Shown here: positions 29,688-38,724 of the stretch, in pieces
Layout of the letters: every line of letters begins with the position of its first letter
How positions within the stretch are numbered: position 1 is the first letter of the stretch
From: Fusobacterium perfoetens ATCC 29250
GTDB lineage: Bacteria; Fusobacteriota; Fusobacteriia; Fusobacteriales; Fusobacteriaceae
DNA length: 64,000 bases
Reading direction: 5' to 3'
NCBI RefSeq assembly: GCF_000622245.1
Contig: NZ_KK211416.1
Location: forward strand, 354,296-418,295
Translations under genes and position numbers: made by a program
Notes under the pieces: generated by a model
The model's input: only the letters and a program-made list of their open reading frames with translations
Databases searched by the model: none
What the model was told of the DNA's origin: nothing

Positions 29688-30272
29688 ATGAAAAAAATGT
29701 TTATAATTTTTCTATTACTAATTAACAATCTCTTATTTTCTCAAGATATATCTATTGGAAGTAATACTAATTCCAATACTAATTCAGATAATATTGGCAA
29801 TTTATTTCCTTATCCCCCTGATTTTGAATTTCCTAAGGGAGAAATTCCCTTAGTTCCTATAATGCCTGAAATACCTACAACAGGAAGAGATAAGGATAAA
29901 GAAGGAAATATAAGATTATTAGAAAAGACCTATACAGTAATGTTAGAAGCAAAAGTAAATGTTTTTGTTCCATTAGAAGTAATAACGGATATAAATATAG
30001 AAGGAACTGTTGTTGGAGACCAAATATTAGATATTCCTTTTGAAATTGAACTTAATAGAAAACCTGAAAAAGAAAATTATTATAGATTAAAATATAGTGA
30101 AAATATAATAGATATAGATAATGATGGAAATCCTGATACTTATATTTTTTCACCTAAATATATAAATGAAAAATTGTCTAAAGATAATTTCGTCAGAGTC
30201 TACGGTTCTAATATAAGTAAAGAAGGAACATATAAAAAGGATATTTATATAACAGTAGAAGTAGGAAATTAA
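29688..30272 (+). CDS. Secreted minor pilin-like protein
   Basis: A 194-residue exported protein (signal peptide about 1-18) whose start is two bases after the usher stop, so it is surely coexpressed. After a low-complexity Asn/Ser and a proline-rich stretch comes a beta-rich domain. That domain contains an acidic D-I-D-N-D-G-N-P-D-T-Y loop, which looks like a calcium-binding loop. Its C-terminal strand, G-T-Y-K-K-D-I-Y-I-T-V-E-V, fits the final strand of pilin folds. Role unproven: minor subunit or adaptor. Confidence 0.6.
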   Translation: MKKMFIIFLLLINNLLFSQDISIGSNTNSNTNSDNIGNLFPYPPDFEFPKGEIPLVPIMPEIPTTGRDKDKEGNIRLLEKTYTVMLEAKVNVFVPLEVITDINIEGTVVGDQILDIPFEIELNRKPEKENYYRLKYSENIIDIDNDGNPDTYIFSPKYINEKLSKDNFVRVYGSNISKEGTYKKDIYITVEVGN

Positions 30273-30276
30273 CTTT

Positions 30277-30298
30277 TAGGAAGGGTCACCCCTTCCTA
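30277..30298 (+). terminator. Second intercistronic hairpin of the fibre island
   Basis: TAGGAAGGG (30277-30285), loop TCAC, CCCTTCCTA (30290-30298). It is GC-richer than its surroundings and has no U-tail. It divides the cluster after the usher and minor-pilin genes. Confidence 0.55.
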
Positions 30299-30322
30299 TT
30301 AGTATATATGGAGGATAAAAGT

Positions 30323-30850
30323 ATGAAAAAAATATTAATATTTATAATTTCTTTATGTTTAAGTAGTTTAGCATTAGCTGAAATAAAAGTAAAAATACAT
30401 GAGCCTATCAGATTTAAAAATGTTAATACTAAATCTTATGGAGATTTAGTTGTAGGAGAAGGAGCTTTAGAGATATTTTCTACAAACATAAAAGAAGATT
30501 TTGGTAAAAAACTAAAATTTAGATTTACAGAAAAAGGAATTATGACTAATAGAAAAAAATGGATAGTTGTAGATAAATTTACAATGGCTAAAGAAGACCA
30601 AGATTTTGTTTTAGAAACTGAAAAAAGAATTGTTAAATTTTATGCTTTCATAAAAAAAAGAAACTTAAATAAACATGAATTAGATGGAAGTTTAGTAGAA
30701 GGTGAATATTTAGGATATGCCCCAATAGTTATAGAGCAATATGGAAAACCTATAAATCGACCTATGCCATTACCAAGTGATAAACCTACAATATTACCAA
30801 ATTTACCTGATGAAAATAAACCTACAATATTACCAGAAACAGAGAATTAA
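30323..30850 (+). CDS. Secreted protein with proline-rich tail, fibre island
   Basis: A 175-residue exported protein (signal peptide ending S-L-A-L-A-E). The core is beta-rich with F-K-N-V-N-T-K-S-Y-G-D-L-V-V-G-E-G-A-L-E and, near the end, V-E-G-E-Y-L-G-Y-A-P-I-V-I-E, again the G-x-Y-x-G pilin-like ending. The last 25 residues contain two copies of K-P-T-I-L-P, a short Pro repeat typical of spacers. The start at 30323 follows GGAGG; the ATG at 30308 lies before it. Function unknown, presumably a fibre component. Confidence 0.6.
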   Translation: MKKILIFIISLCLSSLALAEIKVKIHEPIRFKNVNTKSYGDLVVGEGALEIFSTNIKEDFGKKLKFRFTEKGIMTNRKKWIVVDKFTMAKEDQDFVLETEKRIVKFYAFIKKRNLNKHELDGSLVEGEYLGYAPIVIEQYGKPINRPMPLPSDKPTILPNLPDENKPTILPETEN

Positions 30851-30865
30851 AAAGGGGTTGATATA

Positions 30866-31165
30866 GTGAAAAAAATATTTCTATTAATATTTTTAACAGC
30901 AAATACTTTAACATTTTCAACAAAATATCTAGTTCCTAGTTTAAAAAAAGATAATAAACAATTAGTAATTCATTTAAAAGCTAGAGAAATAGATTATAAA
31001 ATAAAAAAAGGTGATACTTTAGACTCTATAGCTAAAAAATATCAAATGACAGTGGAAGAATTAAAAAGAAGAAATAACCTAAACTCAGATAAAGATTTAA
31101 TAATAGGAAAAATTATAAGTGTAGATAGTGTTGATAAAAATGCAGACAATAAAAAAGATATATAA
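30866..31165 (+). CDS. Small periplasmic LysM protein
   Basis: A 99-residue exported protein translated from a GTG behind AAAGGGG. After the signal peptide a single LysM domain occupies about residues 45-88 (Y-K-I-K-K-G-D-T-L-D-S-I-A-K-K-Y, then L-K-R-R-N-N-L). LysM binds peptidoglycan glycans, so the protein may anchor the assembly machine to the cell wall. The following chaperone-like gene starts inside its 3' end, so the two are translationally coupled. A LysM protein is not part of classical chaperone-usher operons. Confidence 0.75.
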   Translation: MKKIFLLIFLTANTLTFSTKYLVPSLKKDNKQLVIHLKAREIDYKIKKGDTLDSIAKKYQMTVEELKRRNNLNSDKDLIIGKIISVDSVDKNADNKKDI

Positions 31166-31586
31166 AAAAATTATATTATTTTTTATAATCAATACAATAT
31201 CTTTTTCCTATATAAATCTTTATCCACTAGAATTTAATAAAAATATAACAAAAGGAGCTTTTCAAGAATTTGTTTTATACAATAGAAGTACGAAACCTGT
31301 AAGATATAGAATATATATAGAAGAAGTTCCCAATAGAAATTCAATGAAAGATTGGATTGAAGTTTATCCAAAAAGTATAACTCTAAATTCATTAGAAGAG
31401 GATAGTATAAGAGTTTATGTACAATCTCCTGAAGGTACAAAAGAAGGAATTTATGAAGCTAATTTAGTTATAAAAGAAATTTCTTTACCTCAACCAAAAC
31501 TAACTGAAGAAGAGAAAAATAAAAAACATAATATATTAACAATGGTTAAATTAAGATTGAAAGGAAGCGTAAAATATGAGAACTAA
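31140..31586 (+). CDS. Single-domain pilus-chaperone-like protein 1
   Basis: A 148-residue exported protein. After the signal peptide it has one Ig-like domain with the same landmarks as the first half of the chaperone at 23545: L-E-F-N-K-N-I-T-K-G, F-V-L-Y-N-R-S-T-K-P-V-R-Y-R-I, and W-I-E-V-Y-P-K-S-I-T-L. There is no second domain. Start: the ATG at 31140 gives the best signal peptide; GTG 31128 and TTG 31131 are alternatives. It overlaps the LysM gene before it and the lipoprotein gene after it. It may be a dedicated chaperone for one subunit, or a scaffold. Confidence 0.6.
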   Translation: MQTIKKIYKKIILFFIINTISFSYINLYPLEFNKNITKGAFQEFVLYNRSTKPVRYRIYIEEVPNRNSMKDWIEVYPKSITLNSLEEDSIRVYVQSPEGTKEGIYEANLVIKEISLPQPKLTEEEKNKKHNILTMVKLRLKGSVKYEN

Positions 31587-32802
31587 AAATATTTTAAAAG
31601 TAATCATGATATTTATGTTTATAATTACTGGAGGTTGTATATCTAGTTATAATAATAGTAAAGAATTAAAAATAACAAGTAAAAATTTAGAAAACATTAT
31701 TTTTTTTGATGTAGTAGATTTAAAAGAAAAAAAATTTATCTATACTAATCAAAATAAAACATTTTTAAATGAAAAAAATGAAGAAAAAGAATTAGATAAA
31801 TATATTATAAAAACTATTCAAAAAGATAAAAGATATTATATATATTTTGATGATAAAATAAGTAAATTTGGAGTTTTATCAGATAATTATAATGTACTAA
31901 TCTCCCCTCAATATGATTATATAGAAAATTTAGAAGATACAGTTTTTTTTAAAGTTATTAAAAATAAAAATCTATATTTATTAAACTTTAAAAGCAAGGA
32001 ACTTATTAAAATAGATAATTTTAAAATGGATAACAATAAAAATATACTAATAACACAAGATAAAAAAACTTCCTTAATAGATAAAAATGGAAAATTATTA
32101 ATAGGAGAAAACTATGATTATATATTATATACAAAGGAAGATAAAGCAGTTGTTAGTTTAAATAAAAAATATGGAATAGTTGATTATCAAAATAATATAG
32201 TAATCCCTTTTAAATATGATGAAGTATATTTTAGTGGAAAAAATATTATAGCTAAAAAAGATAATAAGTATTACTTTAATGAAAAAGAGCTTCAAATAAA
32301 TAAAATATATCCAAGTACAAATGATGTTTTGGTTTACGACTTAAATGAAGGGTTTGGACTAATTGATATAAAAAATAATAAAATTTCTAAAAAAATGTAT
32401 AGAGAAATAGCACCAAAGTTTAATGAATATATATTAGTTAGTAATGAAGATAAATATACAATAATAAATAAATATGAAACTAAAAAATTAAATAAAGATT
32501 ATGATTATATAATAAATTTAGGTAAAGATAGTTTTATTGGAGGAAATGATGATGGTAAAACTATGAGTTTAATAGTTAAAGATAAAATAATAAGTGAAGG
32601 AAATTATGATGAAATAAAAGAAGTTACAACTGGATTATATGAACTCATTCAAGGAAAACAAATTATTTTCTTAGATGAAAATGGAAATAAACTTTTAGAA
32701 ACTTCAATGGATACACTTATATATTTTGATGATAAAATTGCTATTACTTCAATAAATGGCGAAAAACAAATCCATATATTTAAAAAGGTTGTGATAGAAT
32801 GA
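31576..32802 (+). CDS. WG-repeat lipoprotein
   Basis: A 408-residue protein with a lipoprotein signal peptide (lipobox T-G-G-C). The mature part has degenerate WG/KWG-type repeats, for example K-Y-G-I-V-D-Y-Q-N-N-I-V-I-P-F-K-Y-D-E, spaced about 45-50 residues and expected to form a beta-propeller-like solenoid. WG repeats are common in secreted proteins of this phylum, and their role is generally unknown. It overlaps its neighbours on both sides (11 and 4 bases), so it belongs to the same translational chain. It may be a membrane-anchored assembly factor. Confidence 0.65.
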   Translation: MRTKNILKVIMIFMFIITGGCISSYNNSKELKITSKNLENIIFFDVVDLKEKKFIYTNQNKTFLNEKNEEKELDKYIIKTIQKDKRYYIYFDDKISKFGVLSDNYNVLISPQYDYIENLEDTVFFKVIKNKNLYLLNFKSKELIKIDNFKMDNNKNILITQDKKTSLIDKNGKLLIGENYDYILYTKEDKAVVSLNKKYGIVDYQNNIVIPFKYDEVYFSGKNIIAKKDNKYYFNEKELQINKIYPSTNDVLVYDLNEGFGLIDIKNNKISKKMYREIAPKFNEYILVSNEDKYTIINKYETKKLNKDYDYIINLGKDSFIGGNDDGKTMSLIVKDKIISEGNYDEIKEVTTGLYELIQGKQIIFLDENGNKLLETSMDTLIYFDDKIAITSINGEKQIHIFKKVVIE

Positions 32803-33182
32803 TAAAAAAAATAATTTTCTTTTTTTTAATCTCATTAAATATATTTGCTTTTAAAATAGATTCTCTTAATTTTGACCAAGAAATAAAAATAGGAGAAAAA
32901 GCAAGTAAAGAGTTCTTTTTAGAAAACAATAAAGATAATATAGTAAGATATAAAATTTCGATTGAAGGAAATAAAAAAAATATAAAAGTTTTACCTAATA
33001 ATCTTATAATATCCAAGGGAAAAAGTAAAAGTTTTACAATTACAATAGATGGAAAAGGAAAATTAGGAGAACACACTTATTTTTTAATTATTGAAGAAGA
33101 GGTTGTTAATCTAGAAAAAAAAGAATCAACAGCTAAAATTAAACTGAAATATAGAATAGAGCAAAAATATTATATTAAATAA
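32799..33182 (+). CDS. Single-domain pilus-chaperone-like protein 2
   Basis: A 127-residue exported protein. The signal peptide is followed by one Ig-like domain parallel to those at 23545 and 31140: F-K-I-D-S-L-N-F-D-Q-E-I-K-I-G, E-N-N-K-D-N-I-V-R-Y-K-I-S-I, then I-K-V-L-P-N-N-L-I-I. It ends after that single domain. The start overlaps the lipoprotein gene by four bases (ATGA). Having three related chaperone-like proteins in one island suggests different clients. Confidence 0.6.
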   Translation: MIKKIIFFFLISLNIFAFKIDSLNFDQEIKIGEKASKEFFLENNKDNIVRYKISIEGNKKNIKVLPNNLIISKGKSKSFTITIDGKGKLGEHTYFLIIEEEVVNLEKKESTAKIKLKYRIEQKYYIK

Positions 33183-33208
33183 AATATTTTTGAAAATGGA
33201 GGAAATTT

Positions 33209-33706
33209 ATGAAAAAATATCTATTTTATTTTTTACTAATATTTAATTTAAGTATAAATTCATTTGGAGAATTAGTAACTGCACCAGATTTTAAATTAAA
33301 AGACCAATATGGTATAGAACATTCTCTTGAAAAATACAAAAATAAAAAAGTCTTTTTAATATTTTGGACAAGTTGGTGTAAGTATTGTGAAGACACATTA
33401 GAAGATATACAACAATTATATAAAGAAAACGGAGAAAATAAAAAAGATATTATATTTTTAACTTTTAATAATGAAGAAAAAAAAGATTTAAAAAAAGTTT
33501 TAAAAGAAAAAAAATATGAGTTTCCAGTTATAAATAATAAAATAATTTTTTATCAATATTATGTAGAATATTTTCCAACTAACTATATAATTGATGAAAA
33601 AGGAAAAGTAGTACAATCAATAGCTGGACAAATAAACAAAGAAAATCTAAAAAAATTAATAAAAAATCAGAATTATAAAATAGAAAAAAAGAAAGTTACT
33701 AACTAG
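33209..33706 (+). CDS. TlpA/ResA-like periplasmic thioredoxin
   Basis: A 165-residue exported thioredoxin-fold protein. Residues 25-40 (A-P-D-F-K-L-K-D-Q-Y-G) are the usual TlpA opening, the active site is W-C-K-Y-C at 56-60 (Cys57, Cys60), and the cis-Pro region is F-P-T-N-Y-I-I-D. It should exchange disulfides in the periplasm. It sits between a chaperone-like gene and the giant secreted protein. The latter has about six cysteines, whereas the pilins have none, so the adhesin is the natural client. Whether it oxidises or reduces is not visible. Confidence 0.8.
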   Translation: MKKYLFYFLLIFNLSINSFGELVTAPDFKLKDQYGIEHSLEKYKNKKVFLIFWTSWCKYCEDTLEDIQQLYKENGENKKDIIFLTFNNEEKKDLKKVLKEKKYEFPVINNKIIFYQYYVEYFPTNYIIDEKGKVVQSIAGQINKENLKKLIKNQNYKIEKKKVTN

Positions 33707-33719
33707 GGGGAGGATATTA

Positions 33720-36700
33720 ATGGGCAATAAAATAAAAAAATTTATTATGCTTTTAACAGTTATCTTTGGAATTACTTTATTTGCCAGTGAAGGAACAGAA
33801 GTACCCAATCAACTAATAACAGAAAATCCTGATAAAGAAGTTACTACTGTAGAAAGTATGAAAGTAAGAGACCATGCAACAATGTCTTTAAGTATAACAA
33901 AAAGTAATCCAGAAGAAATAATGGGAAATCTTTCAGAAGATGGAAATCTTTCTGTATTTATTTATAAAAAACAAGCTAGAATGATGGCAAGAAATAAAAA
34001 TGCAGATATAAGTAATTTTAAACTAAAAGCTTATACTAATATTAAAAATAATGATATTGCTTTATTAAGAGCAAATACTAATAAAAATAAGAAAATTGAT
34101 AATTTAACAGCTGAAGATATTAGAAATATGAAAGATAGTAGAGAATCTTCTAAAGAAAAAAGAATTGATATAATAGAAGAAACTAATGAATATGTAAGGT
34201 TAAGAGTAAGAGATGTAAGAGAAAATGAAAAAGTTTATATTTCTGTAATGAATGGAAATAATGTAGTTAAATCTTATAGAATAGGAAATATTACTAGAGA
34301 TGGTACTGAAGAAAATCATTGTTGGTGGTCTATGAACCTTGATTGGGGAATCCAACTAGGTGATATATATAAAAAAAATCTAAATAGTGATGATTTAATT
34401 CAAATTAATTGTGATACTGGAAATACTGTTAATAATAAATTTATTGCTTGGAAAGATAATGAAGGTTTAAGTTTTCCAGAACATAGTGGATTAACAAATA
34501 TAAGCGTAGCTGATATTAAATCAAATACCCCAATAAAAGACCAAGATGAATATAATAAAAATAATGATGCAAAAGTCTCTGGAGAAGGAGTTGCACATGG
34601 AGTTAGATTTTTTATTAATTCTTTATTACCTGTAAATACACCAAAATCAATATACCATTATAATTTTACAAATGTAAAATATGGAAATGATGATAAAAAA
34701 ACAGAATCAAGTGCTAAATCTAATAGTTTAGAAAACACTAAAGCTGTTAAAGTTGAATATTCAAGCGCAACATATGAAACATTTAAATCGGCTACTTCAA
34801 TAATAGAAACAGCTACAGGGTCTTGTACCTTACCTTCTAACCATCAATATAAAAGTATATTTTCATCAGTAAAAGTTGCATTTAATAGTAATATAGAATA
34901 TAAAGGAATGAAACCAGGAGTTTATTATCATGAAAACGCTTTATCTGTAACTTGTAAAGGGGTAGGAAATCATACTAGTACACTTAAAAGTTCATACTAT
35001 ATTGACTTTACTGATATAACTCCAAGAACAAAAACACAAGATTTATATAATATAGTTGGTGGAACAACTATATTAACAGAATCAAAAGACTCTAAATTAG
35101 GTTTAAGTTTTATAACAAGAAATAATAAGCAAGTTAATAATTGTGAAGTTGGTATTTGGAAAGATAATGACAAATTACCATATAGTGATAATCCTCAACA
35201 AGATGGTTTAACTATAACTTCTGGAAGTAGTACTATAAAAATATCAGGAACTCAAGATAATGATGGATATATGAAGTTACATATTTATCATGAAAATGCT
35301 TCACAAAATGATGCTACATTTAATTTTACATTAAAACAAGGTAGAAAAGTTAATGGTGAACTTAGAGCTCATAGAACTGTTACTTATAATTTAACTTGGA
35401 AAAAAACTAACGATTTTGGAAGTTCTCAAATAAATCTTGATAAAAGAATTACACAAACTGGAGATTTTGGAAAATGGGTAAAATTTAATGGAGAGATTTA
35501 TGCTGAAAATGGAAATCTAAAATCAAAATTTCCAGAATTAGTGGGATATAATTCTAGTGGAGAAAAACCAAATATACCTGATACTCAAGTTACAAGAATA
35601 GAAAGTATAAATGATGTATCAAATAGTAATTTATTTCATTATCCTAATGCTACTAATGGTACTCATAGACATGAAAATTATCTTGCTATTCCTCGTAATG
35701 TTAGCCTTCAACAATATAAAATCGCTAATGGAAAAATATACGTATCAAGAGAGGGAGAAAAAACTAATAATACTTTCTTAGTTCAAGTTAATAATCAAGA
35801 TTACTGGAGTGGAAAAGTTATTAAAAATTATGCAACTGATTCAAGTGCTACATTAAATGGTAGTGGAACTCTTGATATGACAGAAGCAGTTATAAATACT
35901 GAATATGTTTTTGCTCCAAATGGTAATCAAGGAACTGGAAATGGTTCTACTATATCATTCCAAAATGGTGGTAAATCTTTTGACTCAACAGGAATGTTGT
36001 ATAAAAATAATAATTTTAGTATAGCTGATAAAATAGTATTCATAATAAATGGTCAATCACAAACACATGAATTATCGAATACTACTTCATCTGAAATAAC
36101 ATCTGGGGTTAAAATCTCTCCAGTTACTTTAAATAATTTAGATAGTTTTGCTATAGGTATTAGTGAAAATGGAGGACTAATTATAAAAAAATTAAAAGAT
36201 GTCAATACTAATACTCCAGTAACTATTAAATATTATTTACAAAATAAACAATCAGGAAATAATAATGATGTTGAATTAGGAACATATAATTTAACTATAA
36301 TATCTAAAATTAACAAAGTTTCAATAGGAGAAAGTAAATTTAAAATAGATAATAGACTTTCAAGAGTGAAAAAAAATTATACCTTATTGGCTACTGGAGG
36401 ACTAATAAATGGTAATAATTCAACTTCTGTTGATGGTGGAAGATATCCAGATTTAATTACTACAACACAATTTAATCAGATTTCAACTATACCAGAAAGT
36501 GAAAACCCTCAAATAACTAGTGCAACAATATCTGATGCAACTTTAAGTGATACAAGAACATTTGATGGAATAAAATATGGTAGACATCTTCTTAGTGGTG
36601 GTTCTTTAAAAGGATTTTTCCCAATAGAGCAAAAGTTAAAAGATATATATAAGTATATAGCATACCAAACTAATTCTAGCTTCTGTAAAGATTCTTATAA

Positions 36701-38444
36701 ATTTGAAATGACTGGAAATACTTATAAAAAGTATACTGGAACAATAACTAAGGAAATTGTTAATAACTATAATGAAGCTACTGCTACTTTAGATATAACA
36801 GGAGCTGATAAAGATGCAATAGGTACTTGGGATTCTAATGCTAGTGGTACAAGCGGAATATTAGTAAGTAATAAATTTAAGCTACAATTTAATGATACTA
36901 ATCAAAAATTATTTAATACAAAAGATATAAACAATACAAAAAAAATAGTTGATAAAATTAAAATTGATGGTACTGAACAAAATTTACCATATCAATTAGA
37001 TTTAAATAGTGATGGTACAAAGGATTTAGAAATTAATATCAATGAAAATGGACAATTAACAATTAAAAAGTTAACTATGCTTGAAAAGAACATAGAAAAC
37101 TATCAAATTGTAATTATACCTATGTACCAAGATTTAGAATTAGGTAAATTAACTTTAACAATAAAAAATGTAGTAAAAGAATTAAGTGGAACTCCTACAT
37201 ATAAAATAGATAAAAGATTACTTGGAGGATTGCCTGAACACAACTGGTTATTCCCTAATGGAAAAGTAAAAAAAGGTGGATTATTTGATATAACTACAGA
37301 TAATCCTAATGGAAATACTAGCACTTTTTCAAATAATTATTCTAAATTTTTTAAATTTAGTGGACAGTTTACTAATTTAGGAACTGGAACTATAGTAAAA
37401 GCTCTTTCAATGGAGGGAAGAGAAACAGACCAGAATAATAATGATAATAAAATTTATAAAAGATTTATAAAAAATGGACAATCTACAGATGAAGGAGCTA
37501 TTCCAAAACAAGGTGTTAAATTAACTGAATTAAATGATAAATTTATTGTATCAAAATATCAAAATGTTTCTTTAGATAATAAATTTAGTATTCTTGTAGA
37601 AGATAACGGTAATTATATTATATATAAAGGAAATGTTGTAGAAGATTATAAAGGTGGAGTAAGTATAGGTAGTGGAACTATTGATGTAATTCATATGGAA
37701 AATAATGTAACTTATGAATTTAATCCAAATGATTATACACAAGGACAACCAGTAATAGGAAAAAATAATGATGGAACAAAAACTTTAGAAATGACAAATG
37801 TAACAAATAGTTCTTCAAGTGAAGTTTCTAATCCATTACCTAATGGAAATACTAATAATGAAGTAACTAGTTTAAGTAAAATTGCTAATAAGATTACTGT
37901 TAATGAAACTACTAATAATGGAGAAACAGCAACTATAGATGGATTAACTTTTGGTATAGGAGATAATGGCGGACTTACAGTTAGTAAAAATGAATCTGTG
38001 AATATAAAGGATGAAAAAAACTATACTATTAAAATGTATTATAGTAAACCAGAAGGTGACATACTATTATCTGAATTTTCTCTTAAAGTATCTAAACTTG
38101 GATTTGAAATTGATGGAGATTCAACATTAGAATTTAGAGATATGGTTTGGAGACCAAATAAAACTACTGAAACAAGAGAAAAAGAATTTACAGTAATAAA
38201 TCATACTGATAAAACTGTAACTTTTGAAGTAAAAAATAAATCTCTTGACCTTACATCAACAACTCCAGGTTCTAAAGAAACTATAAACTTATCTCCAATA
38301 GAAATAGTAAAACAAACTAATGAAAAAGGAAAAGAAAAATTTACTTTAAGAGCTACAGCAAATTTAAATGAAAATATTCCAACAGACCAACATTTTACAG
38401 GAGAAATAGAAATTACTGTTAATATTTCTTCAACTAAAAAATAA
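33720..38444 (+). CDS. Giant repetitive secreted protein, probable fibre adhesin
   Basis: A 1,574-residue exported protein (signal peptide about 1-23, ending L-F-A-S). The N-terminal 560 residues contain most of the cysteines and are presumably the binding region. Then come three related units, each opening with a D-K-R or D-N-R motif at about residues 572, 876 and 1163. Later each carries a T-L-D-M / T-L-D-I / T-I-D-V strand and I-x-E-N-G-x-L-x-I-K-K-type ends. The last 110 residues form a separate beta domain ending F-T-G-E-I-E-I-T-V-N-I, pilin-like. It is the last gene of the island. The adhesin role is inferred from position, size and cysteines; I recognise no named domain. Confidence 0.6.
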   Translation: MGNKIKKFIMLLTVIFGITLFASEGTEVPNQLITENPDKEVTTVESMKVRDHATMSLSITKSNPEEIMGNLSEDGNLSVFIYKKQARMMARNKNADISNFKLKAYTNIKNNDIALLRANTNKNKKIDNLTAEDIRNMKDSRESSKEKRIDIIEETNEYVRLRVRDVRENEKVYISVMNGNNVVKSYRIGNITRDGTEENHCWWSMNLDWGIQLGDIYKKNLNSDDLIQINCDTGNTVNNKFIAWKDNEGLSFPEHSGLTNISVADIKSNTPIKDQDEYNKNNDAKVSGEGVAHGVRFFINSLLPVNTPKSIYHYNFTNVKYGNDDKKTESSAKSNSLENTKAVKVEYSSATYETFKSATSIIETATGSCTLPSNHQYKSIFSSVKVAFNSNIEYKGMKPGVYYHENALSVTCKGVGNHTSTLKSSYYIDFTDITPRTKTQDLYNIVGGTTILTESKDSKLGLSFITRNNKQVNNCEVGIWKDNDKLPYSDNPQQDGLTITSGSSTIKISGTQDNDGYMKLHIYHENASQNDATFNFTLKQGRKVNGELRAHRTVTYNLTWKKTNDFGSSQINLDKRITQTGDFGKWVKFNGEIYAENGNLKSKFPELVGYNSSGEKPNIPDTQVTRIESINDVSNSNLFHYPNATNGTHRHENYLAIPRNVSLQQYKIANGKIYVSREGEKTNNTFLVQVNNQDYWSGKVIKNYATDSSATLNGSGTLDMTEAVINTEYVFAPNGNQGTGNGSTISFQNGGKSFDSTGMLYKNNNFSIADKIVFIINGQSQTHELSNTTSSEITSGVKISPVTLNNLDSFAIGISENGGLIIKKLKDVNTNTPVTIKYYLQNKQSGNNNDVELGTYNLTIISKINKVSIGESKFKIDNRLSRVKKNYTLLATGGLINGNNSTSVDGGRYPDLITTTQFNQISTIPESENPQITSATISDATLSDTRTFDGIKYGRHLLSGGSLKGFFPIEQKLKDIYKYIAYQTNSSFCKDSYKFEMTGNTYKKYTGTITKEIVNNYNEATATLDITGADKDAIGTWDSNASGTSGILVSNKFKLQFNDTNQKLFNTKDINNTKKIVDKIKIDGTEQNLPYQLDLNSDGTKDLEININENGQLTIKKLTMLEKNIENYQIVIIPMYQDLELGKLTLTIKNVVKELSGTPTYKIDKRLLGGLPEHNWLFPNGKVKKGGLFDITTDNPNGNTSTFSNNYSKFFKFSGQFTNLGTGTIVKALSMEGRETDQNNNDNKIYKRFIKNGQSTDEGAIPKQGVKLTELNDKFIVSKYQNVSLDNKFSILVEDNGNYIIYKGNVVEDYKGGVSIGSGTIDVIHMENNVTYEFNPNDYTQGQPVIGKNNDGTKTLEMTNVTNSSSSEVSNPLPNGNTNNEVTSLSKIANKITVNETTNNGETATIDGLTFGIGDNGGLTVSKNESVNIKDEKNYTIKMYYSKPEGDILLSEFSLKVSKLGFEIDGDSTLEFRDMVWRPNKTTETREKEFTVINHTDKTVTFEVKNKSLDLTSTTPGSKETINLSPIEIVKQTNEKGKEKFTLRATANLNENIPTDQHFTGEIEITVNISSTKK

Positions 38445-38724
38445 AATTTATAAAAAATATTTTAATTTGATAATTTAAAAAAATTTTAAAATTATAAAAA
38501 TAGTTTTATTTTATAAATTTTTTCTAAAAACAAATTATCATAAAAAATGTTTTAATAATTAAAAAATCAGAAAACAGCTAAGGAGATTTTTAATCTCTTT
38601 GGCTTTTTTCTTTATAGTTTTTTATAAAAAATCTATAAATAACTTTTAAAATTTGATAAAAAATGGTAAAATCTATATGAGTATATAAATAATATATAAA
38701 AATATTTAGGAGGAGAATAAATAA
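38445..38724 (+). terminator. Gap after the fibre island with intrinsic terminator (38576-38610)
   Basis: A+T-rich spacer. The only clear element is a terminator: 38576-38588 pairs with 38592-38604 (13 pairs, three G-U), then U6. It ends the fibre operon about 130 bases after the last stop. A weak promoter for hldD may lie at 38644-38672 (TTTTAA, 17 bases, TAAAAT). Confidence 0.7.
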
